From contig NZ_DF820426.1 of NCBI RefSeq assembly GCF_000617845.2, forward strand, positions 496,001 to 560,000: a DNA stretch of 64,000 nt. The letters run 5' to 3'. The DNA is from Bradyrhizobium sp. DOA9. GTDB lineage: Bacteria; Pseudomonadota; Alphaproteobacteria; Rhizobiales; Xanthobacteraceae. Both the position numbers and the translations under genes were made by a program. Shown one piece after another: positions 10,616 to 20,987 of this stretch. The stretch's first letter is position 1. Every line of letters starts with the position of its first letter. A model generated the notes under the pieces. The model saw only the letters and a program-made list of their open reading frames with translations. It did not search any database and was not told the origin of the DNA.

Positions 10616-11533
10616 GTGACGCTGCAGTCTTCAATAAGCCAACTCGCCTCGGCGCAAGACGGCCTCGCCAAGAGAGCCGGCCGGCCGCGCCTTGACTGGT
10701 GGAGCATCGCCGCGATTGCGCCGGCGGTCTTGATCCTTCTTGGCTTTCTCTTCCTGTTCTTCTACGGCGTGTTTCAGTCCCTGACGGATCTTAAATTCGG
10801 CCGGCCGTTGGTTCACTTCACGGGCCTTGCCAATTACGCCGCCTTGATCAAGACAGACGATTTCTGGAACAGCGTCCGGGCTACGCTCGTCTACGCAGGA
10901 TCAGCAGTCCTCGCCGAAGCCCTGCTCGGCCTTGCGCTTGCCAAGCTGTTCGCCACCGAGGTGTTCCTTGCCCGCGTGATGCGGCCGGTCATTTTGTTGC
11001 CGCTCGTGCTTCCGCCGATGAGCGTTGCCTTGATATGGACGACAATGATGGATCCGCAGAGCGGCATCCTGAACTATCTGCTGTCCCTTTCAGGAATCGG
11101 GCGGTTCGCATGGATTTCCGATCCCGCGACGGCGATGATCTCGCTCGTCCTGATCGACGTTTGGACCTACACGCCGTTTTTCACGCTGATCATTTTCGCC
11201 GGCCTTCAGGGCATCAACGAGGAGATCAGGGAGGCCGCGCGCGTCAACGGTGCAAAGGGCTGGGCGACCTTCCTGCACATCGAGCTGCCGTTGATCGCCC
11301 CATACATCCTTATCGCTGCGGTCTTCCGCCTGATCGAATCTCTCAATCAATTCGACATCATCTTCGGAACGACGCAAGGCGGCCCCGGCAACAGCACCTC
11401 CGTTCTTTCCGTGCGCGCCTACATCACCGCCTTCCAGAATCTCGCCTTCGGCCGCGGCGCCGCCCTCATGGTCGTCAACTGGATTGTCATTCGGCCCTTT
11501 AATTGCGGTTTGTTGTCAAGCTCACATTTTTGA
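10616..11533 (+). pseudogene. ABC transporter permease, 3'-truncated by IS DNA
   Basis: A MalF/UgpA-type inner-membrane permease. Several membrane helices are clear (AVLILLGFLFLFFYGVF, VILLPLVLPPMSVALIW, LVLIDVWTYTPFFTLIIF), and the ATPase-contact EAA loop is present (EAARVNGAKGWATFLHIELP). Sequence typical of the family ends at about 11490 (ALMVVNWIVI); the last 13 codons are unrelated and lead to a stop in IS-associated DNA. The final helix is lost, and the expected second permease and ATPase genes are not next to it. The start is a GTG at 10616. Confidence 0.82.
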
Positions 11534-12973
11534 ACTCTCCAACAGCAAGGTGGTAGCGCTCGTGCCGTCGCAGCTGGTCAGGGTTGCGGAGACGGCTCGG
11601 GCGCGGGTGATACATGGTTTGCTGGCCAGGCATGGGATCGCTCGGACCGGTTGACGTCGTCGCTGGGGTCATGGTCCTTTCCGAGGTCGCGTAGCGCCTC
11701 ATGATGATGTCCGGGTCGGGTGCCTCAACGTCTGCAGCGGAGTACGGTCAAGCCGCCACCAGCCGAATGAACGAGGTCGCCACAACACCGTCCCAGCGGG
11801 ACATCGCCAGTCCGGCGGACCGGACCAGGAACTTCACAAAATCGTATCAGGCTTCCTTCGCCTGGCCCCAGTCGAACGATGTGCCGTCTACCCAGATACA
11901 GTGAAGAACTAGGGCGATCTTCCGCGCGATAGCAACCTTTGCCTTTCTCATGCCAATCCGCTTGGCAAGCTTAATTCCCCAAGCCTTGAGAGAAGACCAT
12001 TTCTTCGTCCGATAAAGCAGAACTGTCGCCGCTTCGAACAGGTAAGTTCGGAGAAGACGGTCGCCCCATCGGGATATCTTTCCATTGATATCCGTTTCGC
12101 CAGACTGACTGCGCCGCGGTGTAAGACCCAGATAGGCGCCGACGCTCGATGCTGATCGGAATCGCGATGGGTCATCGATCGTATGTCGGAACGTCAAGGC
12201 AGTCACCACACCAACCCCAGGAACCGTCATTAAGCGACGCGTCGTCTCATCCGACCTCGCAAGCTGTCGGACTTCATCGTCGAACTTGCTTTGCTGCTTG
12301 CAGATCTGCTCGTGGATCGACAGAAGCGGCGCGATCACACCGAGGAGCTGATGACCGTCAGCCAACAGGTCACGGACCAGATTGCGGAATTGCAGGCCTA
12401 TCGCGCGTGGAAACAGCAGCCCGGATTCTTTGATCAGGCTACGGACCTGGTTTTCGATATCTCGACGAATGGCCACGAGCCGGGATCTCGCGACGAGTAT
12501 CGCGCGAATCTTCTGACTTTCCTGGCTCTTGACTTTGACTTCTCGATACCAGCCAACTCGCACCAGTTCGGCCAGACCTCGAGCATCATTCTGATCGCTC
12601 TTGTTCATGCGTACCGACAAGGCCGCGTGGGCATGCCGAGCGTCGATGCAAACCACCGGAAGATCGACCCTGCGAAGTTCATGCCACAGCCAACTCGCCA
12701 TCGCGCCGGTCTCAAAGCCGATGCGTTCCGCCTGTGGCGCCCGCTTGCAAAGCAGTGCCGCGAGCGCCCCCGGGTCGGACTTGGCCTTCCCTTCGAACAA
12801 GACCTCGCCCGCTTCATTGACCACGCACACCGAAGTTTCTTTTTGCGAGACATCGAGTCCGACATATTGCTTCATGACAGGTTCTCCGAATCGGTTGATT
12901 GCGAGAGCTCGATTCTAATGGAGCTTTTCGTGCCACGAGCGCTGACCGCAATTACGTCATCGTCTGCAATATT
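11494..12973 (-). mobile_element. IS110-family insertion sequence with non-coding flanks (ends approximate)
   Basis: The element contains one transposase gene (11847-12875, minus strand), about 350 bp of downstream non-coding sequence abutting the truncated permease, and about 98 bp upstream abutting the ISL3 repeat at 12974. IS110 elements lack classical long terminal repeats, so exact ends cannot be fixed by eye. Part of 11494-11846 may be a remnant of another element. In this family a guide (bridge) RNA is encoded in a non-coding end. Confidence 0.6.
11847..12875 (-). CDS. IS110-family transposase
   Basis: A 342-residue, full-length DEDD-type recombinase. The N-terminal RuvC-like domain starts [16 protein letters not shown] with the first catalytic Asp, then GFETGAM and [13 protein letters not shown] carry later acidic residues. 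The C-terminal Tnp_20 domain has [12 protein letters not shown] and [18 protein letters not shown], the region of the catalytic serine. No frameshift is visible, so the enzyme could be active. It lies opposite to the permease gene it adjoins. Confidence 0.93.
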   Translation of the reverse strand: MKQYVGLDVSQKETSVCVVNEAGEVLFEGKAKSDPGALAALLCKRAPQAERIGFETGAMASWLWHELRRVDLPVVCIDARHAHAALSVRMNKSDQNDARGLAELVRVGWYREVKVKSQESQKIRAILVARSRLVAIRRDIENQVRSLIKESGLLFPRAIGLQFRNLVRDLLADGHQLLGVIAPLLSIHEQICKQQSKFDDEVRQLARSDETTRRLMTVPGVGVVTALTFRHTIDDPSRFRSASSVGAYLGLTPRRSQSGETDINGKISRWGDRLLRTYLFEAATVLLYRTKKWSSLKAWGIKLAKRIGMRKAKVAIARKIALVLHCIWVDGTSFDWGQAKEA

Positions 12974-14627
12974 GGCTCTGACTCACTTTTGATGCAGTTT
13001 GGGAGATGTCTGGCGCTTTGATTGGGGGAGAATCAGCGCGATGCAGCAAGCACTCCACCGCTCCAGTCTGGTGCCGCGTGGGTTTGTTGTAGAGAGTGCG
13101 TACTACGAGGGTGATAAGGCCATTGTTGTGGTCCGGGCGTCCGGAAGCGTTGGTCTGTGCCCATCGTGCGGAACGGTTTCGCGACGTGTCCATAGCCGCT
13201 ATCGACGCCGCGTGACCGATCTTCCACTCGCGGGGCGGATCGTCCAGCTCCTGGTAATCGCCCGCCGCTTCCGCTGCGATGCCGTCCTGTGCGGGCGCCA
13301 AATCTTCACTGAGCGCTTCGCCGAGGGGATACTGGCTCCATCAGCGCGACGCACGGCGAGGCTGGACTCTATTGTCCATCACCTCGGTCTGGCGCTTGGT
13401 GGTCGACCGGCGGCAGGCTTCGCAAAACGGCTGATGCTGCCGGTGAGCAAAGACACGCTCCTGCGCGTGGTCCGACGTCGTAGCCGTCCGCCGGCCGACC
13501 CGCTCAGGGTTATCGGCATTGATGATTGGGCCTGGCGGCGCAATCACCGATACGCCAGCATCATCTGCAACCTGGAAAAGCGTCGGATTGTCACGCTACT
13601 GCCGGATCGGGAGCCCGCAACCGCCCAAGCGTGGCTCGCTGCGCACCCCACGATCGCGATCGTCGCCCGTGACCGTGGTGGAGGATATGGCGAAGCCGCA
13701 GCAAAGGCCTTGCCGCACGCGGTGCAGGTGGCAGATCGTTGGCATCTGATGGAGAACGCCAGTCGAGCCTTTCTCGACGCCGTCCGCAAATCGATGCGAC
13801 CGATACGCACCGTGATTGGCGCGACGACGATCGATCCCAAGCTGCTCACAGCCGCCGAGCGCCTCCAATATGAGGGCTATCTGCGCCGCGAGGAGACCAA
13901 TGCAGCCATCCTGGCTCTGTCGAAGAACGGCATACCGATCAAGCAGATCGTGCGCCGGACTGGCCATAGTAGGAAGCTGGTGCGGCAGGTCATCCGCGGC
14001 GAACGACATGATGTCTTCCGGACCCGGCAGAGCTCACTCGATCAGCATCTGCCATGGCTCGACGACCAGTGGGCGGCCGGCTGTCGAAACGGCGCTGAAC
14101 TTTGGCGCCGCCTGGCGGCCCGTGGCTTCCGAGGCTCGCTCCGCGTCATCAGCGAGTGGGCGACCCGTAGACGACGGGCTGAAAAGGCCGACGTAGAAAA
14201 CCTGAAGCGGATTCCGTCAGCCAGAACGATCGCACGCCTCATGACAGTCGGGCGGGATGTACTCACGAAAGCGGAGACCGTCACGGTCGCGGCGATCGAA
14301 GCTGGCGTACCAACCCTGGTCGAGGCGCGCGAGATCATCGCTGAATTCCACTTGATGATCCGGCGCAAAACTGAGGAGGGGCTCATCCCATGGATCGAGC
14401 GCGCCCGCGCCAGTCTCGTCGCCTCGTTCGCCAGCGGCGTTGCGAAAGATGAAGCGGCGGTTAGGGCCGCAATCACTTCGCTCTGGTCCAACGGACAAAC
14501 TGAAGGTCAGATCACGCGCCTCAAGCTCGTCAAACGTCAAATGTACGGTCGCGGGAAAATCGATCTGCTTCAAGCTAGACTAATCGGCGCAGAATAATCG
14601 GAGCTGCACCAAAAATGCGTCAGAGCC
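12974..14627 (+). mobile_element. ISL3-family insertion sequence
   Basis: Imperfect terminal inverted repeats bound the element: GGCTCTGACTCACTTTTG at 12974 and the complement of the right end at 14627, GGCTCTGACGCATTTTTG, both followed by a TGCAG. The single transposase gene lies between them. The flanking octamers (12966-12973 and 14628-14635) are not identical, so the 8-bp target duplication usual for ISL3 is missing. Confidence 0.88.
13041..14597 (+). CDS. ISL3-family transposase
   Basis: A 518-residue transposase with an N-terminal zinc-finger (VGLCPSCGTVSRRVHSRYRR) and the catalytic core beginning VIGIDDWAWRRNHRYASI, with VARDRGGGYGEAA and VQVADRWHLMENA typical of the family and a C-terminal SNGQTEGQITRLKLVKRQMYGR containing the last acidic residue. 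The frame appears intact. The ATG at 13041 follows a GGGGGAG site; the open frame extends to 12999 within the left end. Confidence 0.92.
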   Translation: MQQALHRSSLVPRGFVVESAYYEGDKAIVVVRASGSVGLCPSCGTVSRRVHSRYRRRVTDLPLAGRIVQLLVIARRFRCDAVLCGRQIFTERFAEGILAPSARRTARLDSIVHHLGLALGGRPAAGFAKRLMLPVSKDTLLRVVRRRSRPPADPLRVIGIDDWAWRRNHRYASIICNLEKRRIVTLLPDREPATAQAWLAAHPTIAIVARDRGGGYGEAAAKALPHAVQVADRWHLMENASRAFLDAVRKSMRPIRTVIGATTIDPKLLTAAERLQYEGYLRREETNAAILALSKNGIPIKQIVRRTGHSRKLVRQVIRGERHDVFRTRQSSLDQHLPWLDDQWAAGCRNGAELWRRLAARGFRGSLRVISEWATRRRRAEKADVENLKRIPSARTIARLMTVGRDVLTKAETVTVAAIEAGVPTLVEAREIIAEFHLMIRRKTEEGLIPWIERARASLVASFASGVAKDEAAVRAAITSLWSNGQTEGQITRLKLVKRQMYGRGKIDLLQARLIGAE

Positions 14628-14815
14628 AAATTTGCAAGCCGATTGACACCGTCGGCTGAATGGGGCGCAGCGAAGAAGGACCTGCCTATAGACACAAAAA
14701 TCGCCGAGACAATCGAGGCTCACATAAAGGGCTTGGCGATCCTGTCAGAGCACAGCTGAACGCTCGGCTCTCGCGAAGTTCTTCTTTTGAAGGTTCGCAT
14801 GCACCCGCGTTTAGT

Positions 14816-17350
14816 CTAGCGGACTGGAATTGCAATTGGCGGGGCGATCCGTGCCCGAGCTTGGTTATAGACCTCAACCACGCCCGGCATGGCGACGCTG
14901 ACGGCCATGCCGAACGGAACCTGCTCGTCTATCTTGCTGCCTCGGTCAGGCTCACGCTGGATGATGAGCTCGATTTCGGAATCCTCCGTCAAAGCTGGCG
15001 CCTTGTCTCCCACCCAGCGGCGGGAGAAAACAGTTCCCTTGCTCGCCTGGTTGAGATCGGGCTGCGTCTTCGACGGTTGGACGCGAAACTCGTCGATCTC
15101 GTCTGAACCCGCTAACAGCGAGAGCTTCACTGAGCGATACGATTGCCGGCCAGGATGCACAGGTGTGAACCACGCCAGCGTCGCAGTGATCGAGTGCGGG
15201 AGAGATTGGCCACTCATGCAAGCCGGCAACGGAACGGCAATGGAGCGTCTCGTTTCCTGCGCGAGCGTTCCGACCGCCCAGAACGTCGCTCTGTCCGAAG
15301 CGCAATAGATCGCATCTTCTGGACTGACGACGCCGTAGCCCAGAAAGCGGCGGATATTGTCCTTCTGGCGGACGAATTGCCTCGGATCAGCTGGACCTAG
15401 CACGCTCTTGATGAGCTCGGCACTGTCTTCGGGCCACGAGGCCGTATGCACCAAGAGCGCTTTGAGCAGGGCAGCGCGCTGGTGATGGGGCAGCGACAGA
15501 AAGTCCTGCCCGTACGTGATTTCCAACGCATCGTGAATTCTATGAGCCGTTCTGGAGGCCAGAGCTGCTGCGGCGCTCGTGCCGGACGTGTAATGCTCCC
15601 AATTGCTGCCGCCCTCGCGCGGAGGAGCGGCAACCTTGAGCCCATGTGGTCGAGCCGGTCCACTTGGCCTCACAGCAAGTGCCGTTCCACTTGCGACCAT
15701 CATCAAATGCTCCCGAGAGCCAGGCATCAAGATATCGGGTTTGACACCGTTCGCAAATCCTGGACCCAATCCGCTTGATGGGTTGGTGATGATCATCGGG
15801 TGATAGGGATCGACCCTGCCTCTGGCACTGCGTCGATCGGCTGCACTAACCGCGTCGATATTGGCAGAGCCCACCGTAATTCCATTCACTGTTTCGGATG
15901 GTGAAAGGAGCCGACGAGACGTAATCAGTCGCGACAGCGCCGAGAGCGTATGTCGGGCGCGATCGGGCTGGTCCGTTGCTTCATATGCAGCCATCGTCGA
16001 GACAGACGATATCTCGAAGGGGCTGGGGTGGTTGCCGGCACTTACACAGAACAGAATTCCGTATTGATGCGCCAATCTGTCGAGCAACCTGGCCCAGGGC
16101 GAAAGCCGCCCATGGAACGGCTTCCGCAGGTTGCCGAGCGACAGATTGACAATGACGACTGACGGCGCCGTGGGATCGTCGTTACGCCGCATCGAGACCA
16201 CCGCCTGATAGACCAGATCGACGATCAGCCGGTCATTGGGAAATTGATCGGCCGCCCCCAATAGCGGTATGCAATGGATCCGGCGCGCCAACGGAGGCTC
16301 GTTCGTGTTCCGATCGCCATGCACAATCAAAGAGGCCATAGCCGTGCCATGGGCCCGCTCGGCGACCACCGCGGCGCTCTCCAGATCAAATTGATCGTCG
16401 ACATTCATGCGATCACGAAGCAGCGGATGCTGGGAAACAGGCACGCCATCCAGCAAGGCTAAAATCGGTTGGTCTGCAGAAGGAAGCGGACCCTGGCCAC
16501 CTTGGAGCCGAGTAGCGTCATCCACTTGCACCGGCGCAATGATACTCTGTGGCCGGATGTGCATGACAGGATCCATGCCGCTCAGTCCGCCCACGGAGCG
16601 CTCCGTAATTCCGCGGAGAGCAGCAACGGGCAGGTTCGCCAGCAGCGCATGATAAGCGATACCGGGGATGCGGCATTGCGAGACGAGAGTGCCGCCGACC
16701 GCTCTAATCTCATTGACAACTGCTTGTTCGTTCGACGCCGCCATGTCCTCCGATGATCGAAATACAAGCTCGACCTCAATAGGAAGAATCTCGTCATCTC
16801 CCATGAATTCGATCTCGTGCACAAGGATCTCTCGGTCGCCCTCTTGAACGCGATCCGCAGGTCCCCACACCCTGATATCACGGAGCGTTGCAAAGACATC
16901 TCGCCAGGGCGCGAACCCCTCGCCAATTGCTTGCCCGGAGATCCACCTCGTCCAGAGTGATAGGATGTTCCGCAAAGCCGTGACATCTGGCACAAGAAGA
17001 TAGGCCTCAGGCGACTTGTCTTTCTCGTCGGCCTCGAGCTCCTCTTCATCTATGAGCTCCAGACCCGGAACTCTTCGGATCGCGTTTGCAAAGTTAGCAA
17101 CTGCTCCCCGAACCTCGAAGACCAGCAGCCGCTCCGGCGCGAGCGAGGAGGGGTCTGCACGCAAAGTCAGTCCTGCAGGGTCTCGACCTAGAACTTGTTC
17201 GAGGCGCCTGAAGCGAGGACCGAACGCTGCATTCTGTGCAGCAGGAGTGAATTTAGCTGGTCTGGGGACCGGCTGCGGTCTGCCTTTTGGCCTTGCCGAC
17301 TGATTGCCCGGCATTAGCCGCAGCAGGGGCTTGGTTGGATCGGCCGCCAT
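14816..17350 (-). CDS. ietS: IetS-like subtilisin-family serine protease
   Basis: An 844-residue cytoplasmic S8 protease with no signal peptide. The catalytic residues are readable: Asp about 301 (LALLDGVPVS), His about 334 (ERAHGTAMASLI), oxyanion Asn about 440 (CVSAGNH) and Ser about 592 (TSGTSAAAA). A roughly 290-residue N-terminal region of unknown fold precedes the protease domain. The start overlaps the AAA ATPase gene by 98 bases, so the pair is translationally coupled. This subtilase/AAA pairing is the IetAS arrangement, first described as a toxin-antitoxin-like stabiliser on Agrobacterium Ti plasmids and later reported as an antiphage system. Assignment rests on architecture and gene order. 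Confidence 0.82.
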   Translation of the reverse strand: MAADPTKPLLRLMPGNQSARPKGRPQPVPRPAKFTPAAQNAAFGPRFRRLEQVLGRDPAGLTLRADPSSLAPERLLVFEVRGAVANFANAIRRVPGLELIDEEELEADEKDKSPEAYLLVPDVTALRNILSLWTRWISGQAIGEGFAPWRDVFATLRDIRVWGPADRVQEGDREILVHEIEFMGDDEILPIEVELVFRSSEDMAASNEQAVVNEIRAVGGTLVSQCRIPGIAYHALLANLPVAALRGITERSVGGLSGMDPVMHIRPQSIIAPVQVDDATRLQGGQGPLPSADQPILALLDGVPVSQHPLLRDRMNVDDQFDLESAAVVAERAHGTAMASLIVHGDRNTNEPPLARRIHCIPLLGAADQFPNDRLIVDLVYQAVVSMRRNDDPTAPSVVIVNLSLGNLRKPFHGRLSPWARLLDRLAHQYGILFCVSAGNHPSPFEISSVSTMAAYEATDQPDRARHTLSALSRLITSRRLLSPSETVNGITVGSANIDAVSAADRRSARGRVDPYHPMIITNPSSGLGPGFANGVKPDILMPGSREHLMMVASGTALAVRPSGPARPHGLKVAAPPREGGSNWEHYTSGTSAAAALASRTAHRIHDALEITYGQDFLSLPHHQRAALLKALLVHTASWPEDSAELIKSVLGPADPRQFVRQKDNIRRFLGYGVVSPEDAIYCASDRATFWAVGTLAQETRRSIAVPLPACMSGQSLPHSITATLAWFTPVHPGRQSYRSVKLSLLAGSDEIDEFRVQPSKTQPDLNQASKGTVFSRRWVGDKAPALTEDSEIELIIQREPDRGSKIDEQVPFGMAVSVAMPGVVEVYNQARARIAPPIAIPVR

Positions 17351-18329
17351 GGAGGTTCTCTGGCTTTACTCTCGATGACCAAAATTCGAGTTCTGTCCGG
17401 ATTGCAGAATCAATCGAGATGTCACCAAGGCCAAGAATTTGCCGGCGTCGCACGTTTTGGCAAAAATCAAGCACTTCAGCATAGGAGGTTGCATCGATTG
17501 TCTGTGCGAGGTCGAAGGCGGACAGCGAGGGGCGCTCTGGCCAGCCGGTATAAATACGCTCTATGAAATGTGCAATTTGCGCAATTCGCGGAGCAGGAAA
17601 TGCAATCTTCAGCTGGAAACGTCTCCACACAGCGCGATCAAGCAGTTCGGCATGATTGGTAGCAGCAATCGTGACAACGTAACTCGGAAGTTTATCGATT
17701 TGCATCAAGAGGAATGAAACGACGCGCTTGATTTCACCCGTTTCGTGATCATCCCCACGCTCTTTTCCGATCGCATCGAACTCGTCGAAGAATAATACGC
17801 AAGGCTGGGTTCGCGCATAGTCGAACAGCGCGCGAAGACGCGCGTTTGTTTCGCCTAGATAGCTTCCTACGAGCGCATCGTACCGCACCACGAAAAACGG
17901 CAGAGAGAGGCCCTCCGCAATGGCTTCTGCAAAGGAAGTTTTGCCGTTGCCTGGGGGGCCAGACAGGAGAACCCGATGCCGCGGCTCATATCCACTTGCC
18001 CGAAGCACGTCTGCCCGCACATGCTCCTCGATCAGCTGCATCCCTTCCGCGCGCGCAGGCAAGGGTAGAACCAGCTCGTCGAGTGATATGCGTGGCGCAA
18101 CCTCTAAGATCGTGTCGCGTCCGGCAGCTTGCGGAGAACGCTGAGAGGCAACCAGACTCGGCGGCGTCACAGCAATCGTCTGCAGCGCTCGTTCCAGCCG
18201 ATCGGCAAGAGCGTGATGGCTCTTAGCGCGTTCATCGGCAACCATGGCTTCCACCGCCGAGCGCATCATCGGCTTATCGCCGGCAACGCCGGCGCGCACG
18301 AGAGATATAAGTAAGTCGCTCTTGGCCAT
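17253..18329 (-). CDS. ietA: IetA-like AAA+ ATPase
   Basis: A 358-residue AAA+ ATPase. Walker A is GPPGNGKT (about residues 124-131), Walker B is CVLFFDEFDAIGKER (from about 177), sensor 1 is TIAATNHAELLD, and arginine-finger residues follow in AVWRRFQ. An N-terminal helical part (MAKSDLLISLVRAGVAGDK) may bind substrate or the protease. I start it at the ATG at 18329; the frame is open to 18446 but the extra residues look non-coding. It lies directly upstream of and overlaps the subtilase gene. In IetAS the ATPase is thought to control the protease. Confidence 0.83.
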   Translation of the reverse strand: MAKSDLLISLVRAGVAGDKPMMRSAVEAMVADERAKSHHALADRLERALQTIAVTPPSLVASQRSPQAAGRDTILEVAPRISLDELVLPLPARAEGMQLIEEHVRADVLRASGYEPRHRVLLSGPPGNGKTSFAEAIAEGLSLPFFVVRYDALVGSYLGETNARLRALFDYARTQPCVLFFDEFDAIGKERGDDHETGEIKRVVSFLLMQIDKLPSYVVTIAATNHAELLDRAVWRRFQLKIAFPAPRIAQIAHFIERIYTGWPERPSLSAFDLAQTIDATSYAEVLDFCQNVRRRQILGLGDISIDSAIRTELEFWSSRVKPENLHGGRSNQAPAAANAGQSVGKAKRQTAAGPQTS

Positions 18330-18843
18330 GACGGACAGCCTATTACAGGATTGCGGGCCCAGACTGCTAGAAATGGCGCCAACTTGTGAACAACTGGCCG
18401 GGGACCAGTGTTCCATGCCGAGCCGTTCACCATGCCTATCTGGCATGAATTAACATATTGAAAAGCTGCGACAAACCTAAGGGAGGAGGCAACTGGTGAC
18501 CGGGCAAGGCCGTTTCCGCACGCCCCTCAGCCTGCTTGCCTATCGACCAAATTGCCTTGTCGGCGCCGCACGCGTCATAAGAAGCACTAAGGTTCAACTG
18601 ATCACCCGACGGTAGAACGTCGCAGCGGTCGAACGGCCCAATCGGCGCTCAATGCGGTCAGCGGCGTCGTTCGACTGTTCCCTATTTGTTTCCATTTGTC
18701 AAGTCGCAGCCCTAGCCGGGCTCATTGGCAAAATGACGATCTCCGAGCGCGGCCGCCCCCCAAAGCGGTCAAAAGCACCGCCTCACAAGAGGAAGCGACG
18801 ACCATAAATCGCCAAGATCGCCATCCAGCTGCGATCGGAAATG
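18330..18843. other. Intergenic stretch between ietA and the HNH gene
   Basis: About 0.5 kb. A 33-codon minus-strand frame beginning METNREQ (near 18690) and a TTGACA hexamer just upstream of it may mark the ietAS promoter region, but no good -10 was found. No recognised gene. Confidence 0.4.
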
Positions 18844-19668
18844 TCAGCTCTGCAGCCAAGCTAACGTCGCAGCCTCATTCGGCACAATCGCTCGGAAAAG
18901 CGCCGGCCGCCAGCCATTCGCTGGTTCACCGAATGAAGAGGTGCTGATCTTCTGCTTTAGAGTTCGCGCAACGACAACGTTTGGTTTCCCCGCGATCGAG
19001 GCCTTGAATGATGCCAAATAGCTTTGAGCTCTGCGAGAATATCTGGCATTGAGGCCAAGCCGGCTGAAATGTCGGCGCACGAGCTCACCTTCCTCTTGAG
19101 GCAGCCCGCTGCCATCATCGATATAGTAACTGACACTCACTCCTTGTTTTTTGAATGACAGGCTTGCTTCCAGGACGGGCGCATTGTTCGACGGTTCGAC
19201 GCTCGGGTGAAGAAACAATCGTTGTCCAGTCGTCTTGGACTTTACCGCATTCGCCTTCTTGCGATTGCAGGGCGTACAGATCGGCACGAGGTTACGTGAG
19301 TGAAGCGAAAATTCAGGAAAACGAGCTTTCGGCAGGAAGTGATCCAGATCAGGATTGGTGTCGAGCGAGCAATACGGGCAGAGATCCAGGTCGGCAGCCG
19401 GCAGCGTATCTATCATTTTGGCGAGTAGCCGCTTTATGGCCGCGCTTCGTTTGTCGTAAGCCTCGATCAAAGCCGTCCGTTCGCTTGCCGTCGTCGCGAT
19501 GGCTCCTAGCTGGTGAACATCCGGGCAGACTGCCTCGTACTTAACACAGGCCGCGCCGACCTCCTTCTGCATCGACTTTAGCGCGGCTCTGCGCGAGGGG
19601 GCGCTCACAGCTGCGAGGTCTGCGAACGAGGGAACCGCAGCGTCGTCGTAAGCTCCGATGCATCTCAC
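18844..19668 (-). CDS. ptuB: PtuB-like HNH endonuclease (Septu-type)
   Basis: A 274-residue protein with an HNH nuclease core: CPYC zinc pair, then LDHFLPKARFPEFSLHSRNL and VPICTPCNRKK, giving the conserved Asp-His, Asn and second Cys pair. The flanking regions are helical. It overlaps the end of the upstream ATPase gene by 4 bases. An SMC/ABC-type ATPase followed by an HNH nuclease is the Septu (PtuA-PtuB) arrangement, in which the complex degrades invader DNA. This gene looks intact, but its ATPase partner is broken, so the system is probably inactive here. Confidence 0.78.
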   Translation of the reverse strand: MRCIGAYDDAAVPSFADLAAVSAPSRRAALKSMQKEVGAACVKYEAVCPDVHQLGAIATTASERTALIEAYDKRSAAIKRLLAKMIDTLPAADLDLCPYCSLDTNPDLDHFLPKARFPEFSLHSRNLVPICTPCNRKKANAVKSKTTGQRLFLHPSVEPSNNAPVLEASLSFKKQGVSVSYYIDDGSGLPQEEGELVRRHFSRLGLNARYSRRAQSYLASFKASIAGKPNVVVARTLKQKISTSSFGEPANGWRPALFRAIVPNEAATLAWLQS

Positions 19669-20987
19669 GGTTCGCCTGCCCCGTCGTCAAGTCCGCCCTC
19701 AAGGGCGTAAAGATAAGATTGAGCCGGCACGCCAAGTGGAAATGGGAATAGCGCCTCTACCGCCTCGGCGCTGCCGTGCCTCTCGTAGAGCTCGCTCAGC
19801 ACGTGAGTAAAATCGCGCTCAGGATCTGCAAGGCCGAGAACGCGACGCGACAACTCGCCGAGGTCTTCTCCGAAACTCTCGAAGGTCAACGCTTTGATTT
19901 CCGGCGTATCGGTGTTGTCGCGCCCGAATACCCGTACAGAACGGCTGGGGATTTGCTGCAGCAAAATAGGCGAGTGCGTCGCGATCACCGCATAGGAATC
20001 GAACTCGCGCAGCGTCTCGTTGAGAGCTGCGATGACGCTCGTAAGCAGGCCGGGATGCAGGTTTGTCTCGGGCTCATCAATCAAAAGAAGCGATCCTTCC
20101 TCGATAAAGCCGACAATATTGCTGAAGATTGCCGCCACCAGACGCTGACCAGCGCTCAGCTGGCGCACCGCCGCGCTGCGGATTGCATCGTCGTCCGTCG
20201 TCAACGCCTCTGCGCGCGCGGGATCCAATAGCGTCGAAAGAATACGCTGCAGGACATCCGTTCTTTCGCTTTGTACCACGGGCTCGAGAGCCTCGCTCAA
20301 CATGCGATCGATTTCGTCGGCATTGATTGTGCCTTGCGGCGTACGAAGGCCGCAGTACTTGTAAGAAGCGCGAGAGCGATAGGCAACGCCAAGAAGACGG
20401 GGCGCACGGGCAGGCTCCCTCGGTAGCGGAAACTCGTCGAACGCATTGTACGAGATCGTGATCACTCTGCTGATGTCAGGCTGAGGCAAAATGTCCGATT
20501 GAGGCATACGCTGCCGTGTCTCTTCACTAAAGACTTGCGGAGGCATAACAGTAGCAGCCAAACTCGACAGCAAACGTGTCTTGCCCGTGCCGTTGCGCCC
20601 GATCAGCAGTCCTGTTTGGCAGCCCTTCGTGGCTAGAAAAGTCAACGTCCAAAATGTGGGGTCCGGAAGCGCCATCGAGTAACATTTCAAATCGAAAGAC
20701 GGGCGCTACGACTTCTTCGCAAGGAGCTCCGACATAGACACCGCCCCGCTTCAGTGCGTGGCGCGATGAAGCTTCCCGCAAGAACGACTTATTCCACAGG
20801 CTCTCGTTTGAGACGTATTCGCGTCGCTTCGGCCTAAAAACAACGTCTCCAATAGCTTTCAAATACGAGGCCTGCAGGCGTCGAGGAAGATTTCCGACCT
20901 TTCGATAATAGGCGATCGATTCCCCCAGAGACGCTCTCCGAAGCGGTAGAGCGTCAAGGACGACCGGAATGACCTTGCCCCCAAATT

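Noticed and set aside
14628-14635. 8-bp target duplication of the ISL3 element
   Set aside because: The left and right flanking octamers do not match, even allowing one mismatch.
18590-18700. 33-codon minus-strand frame beginning METNREQ with a TTGACA upstream
   Set aside because: No -10 match, no ribosome site and no conservation visible; kept only as a note in the gap description.
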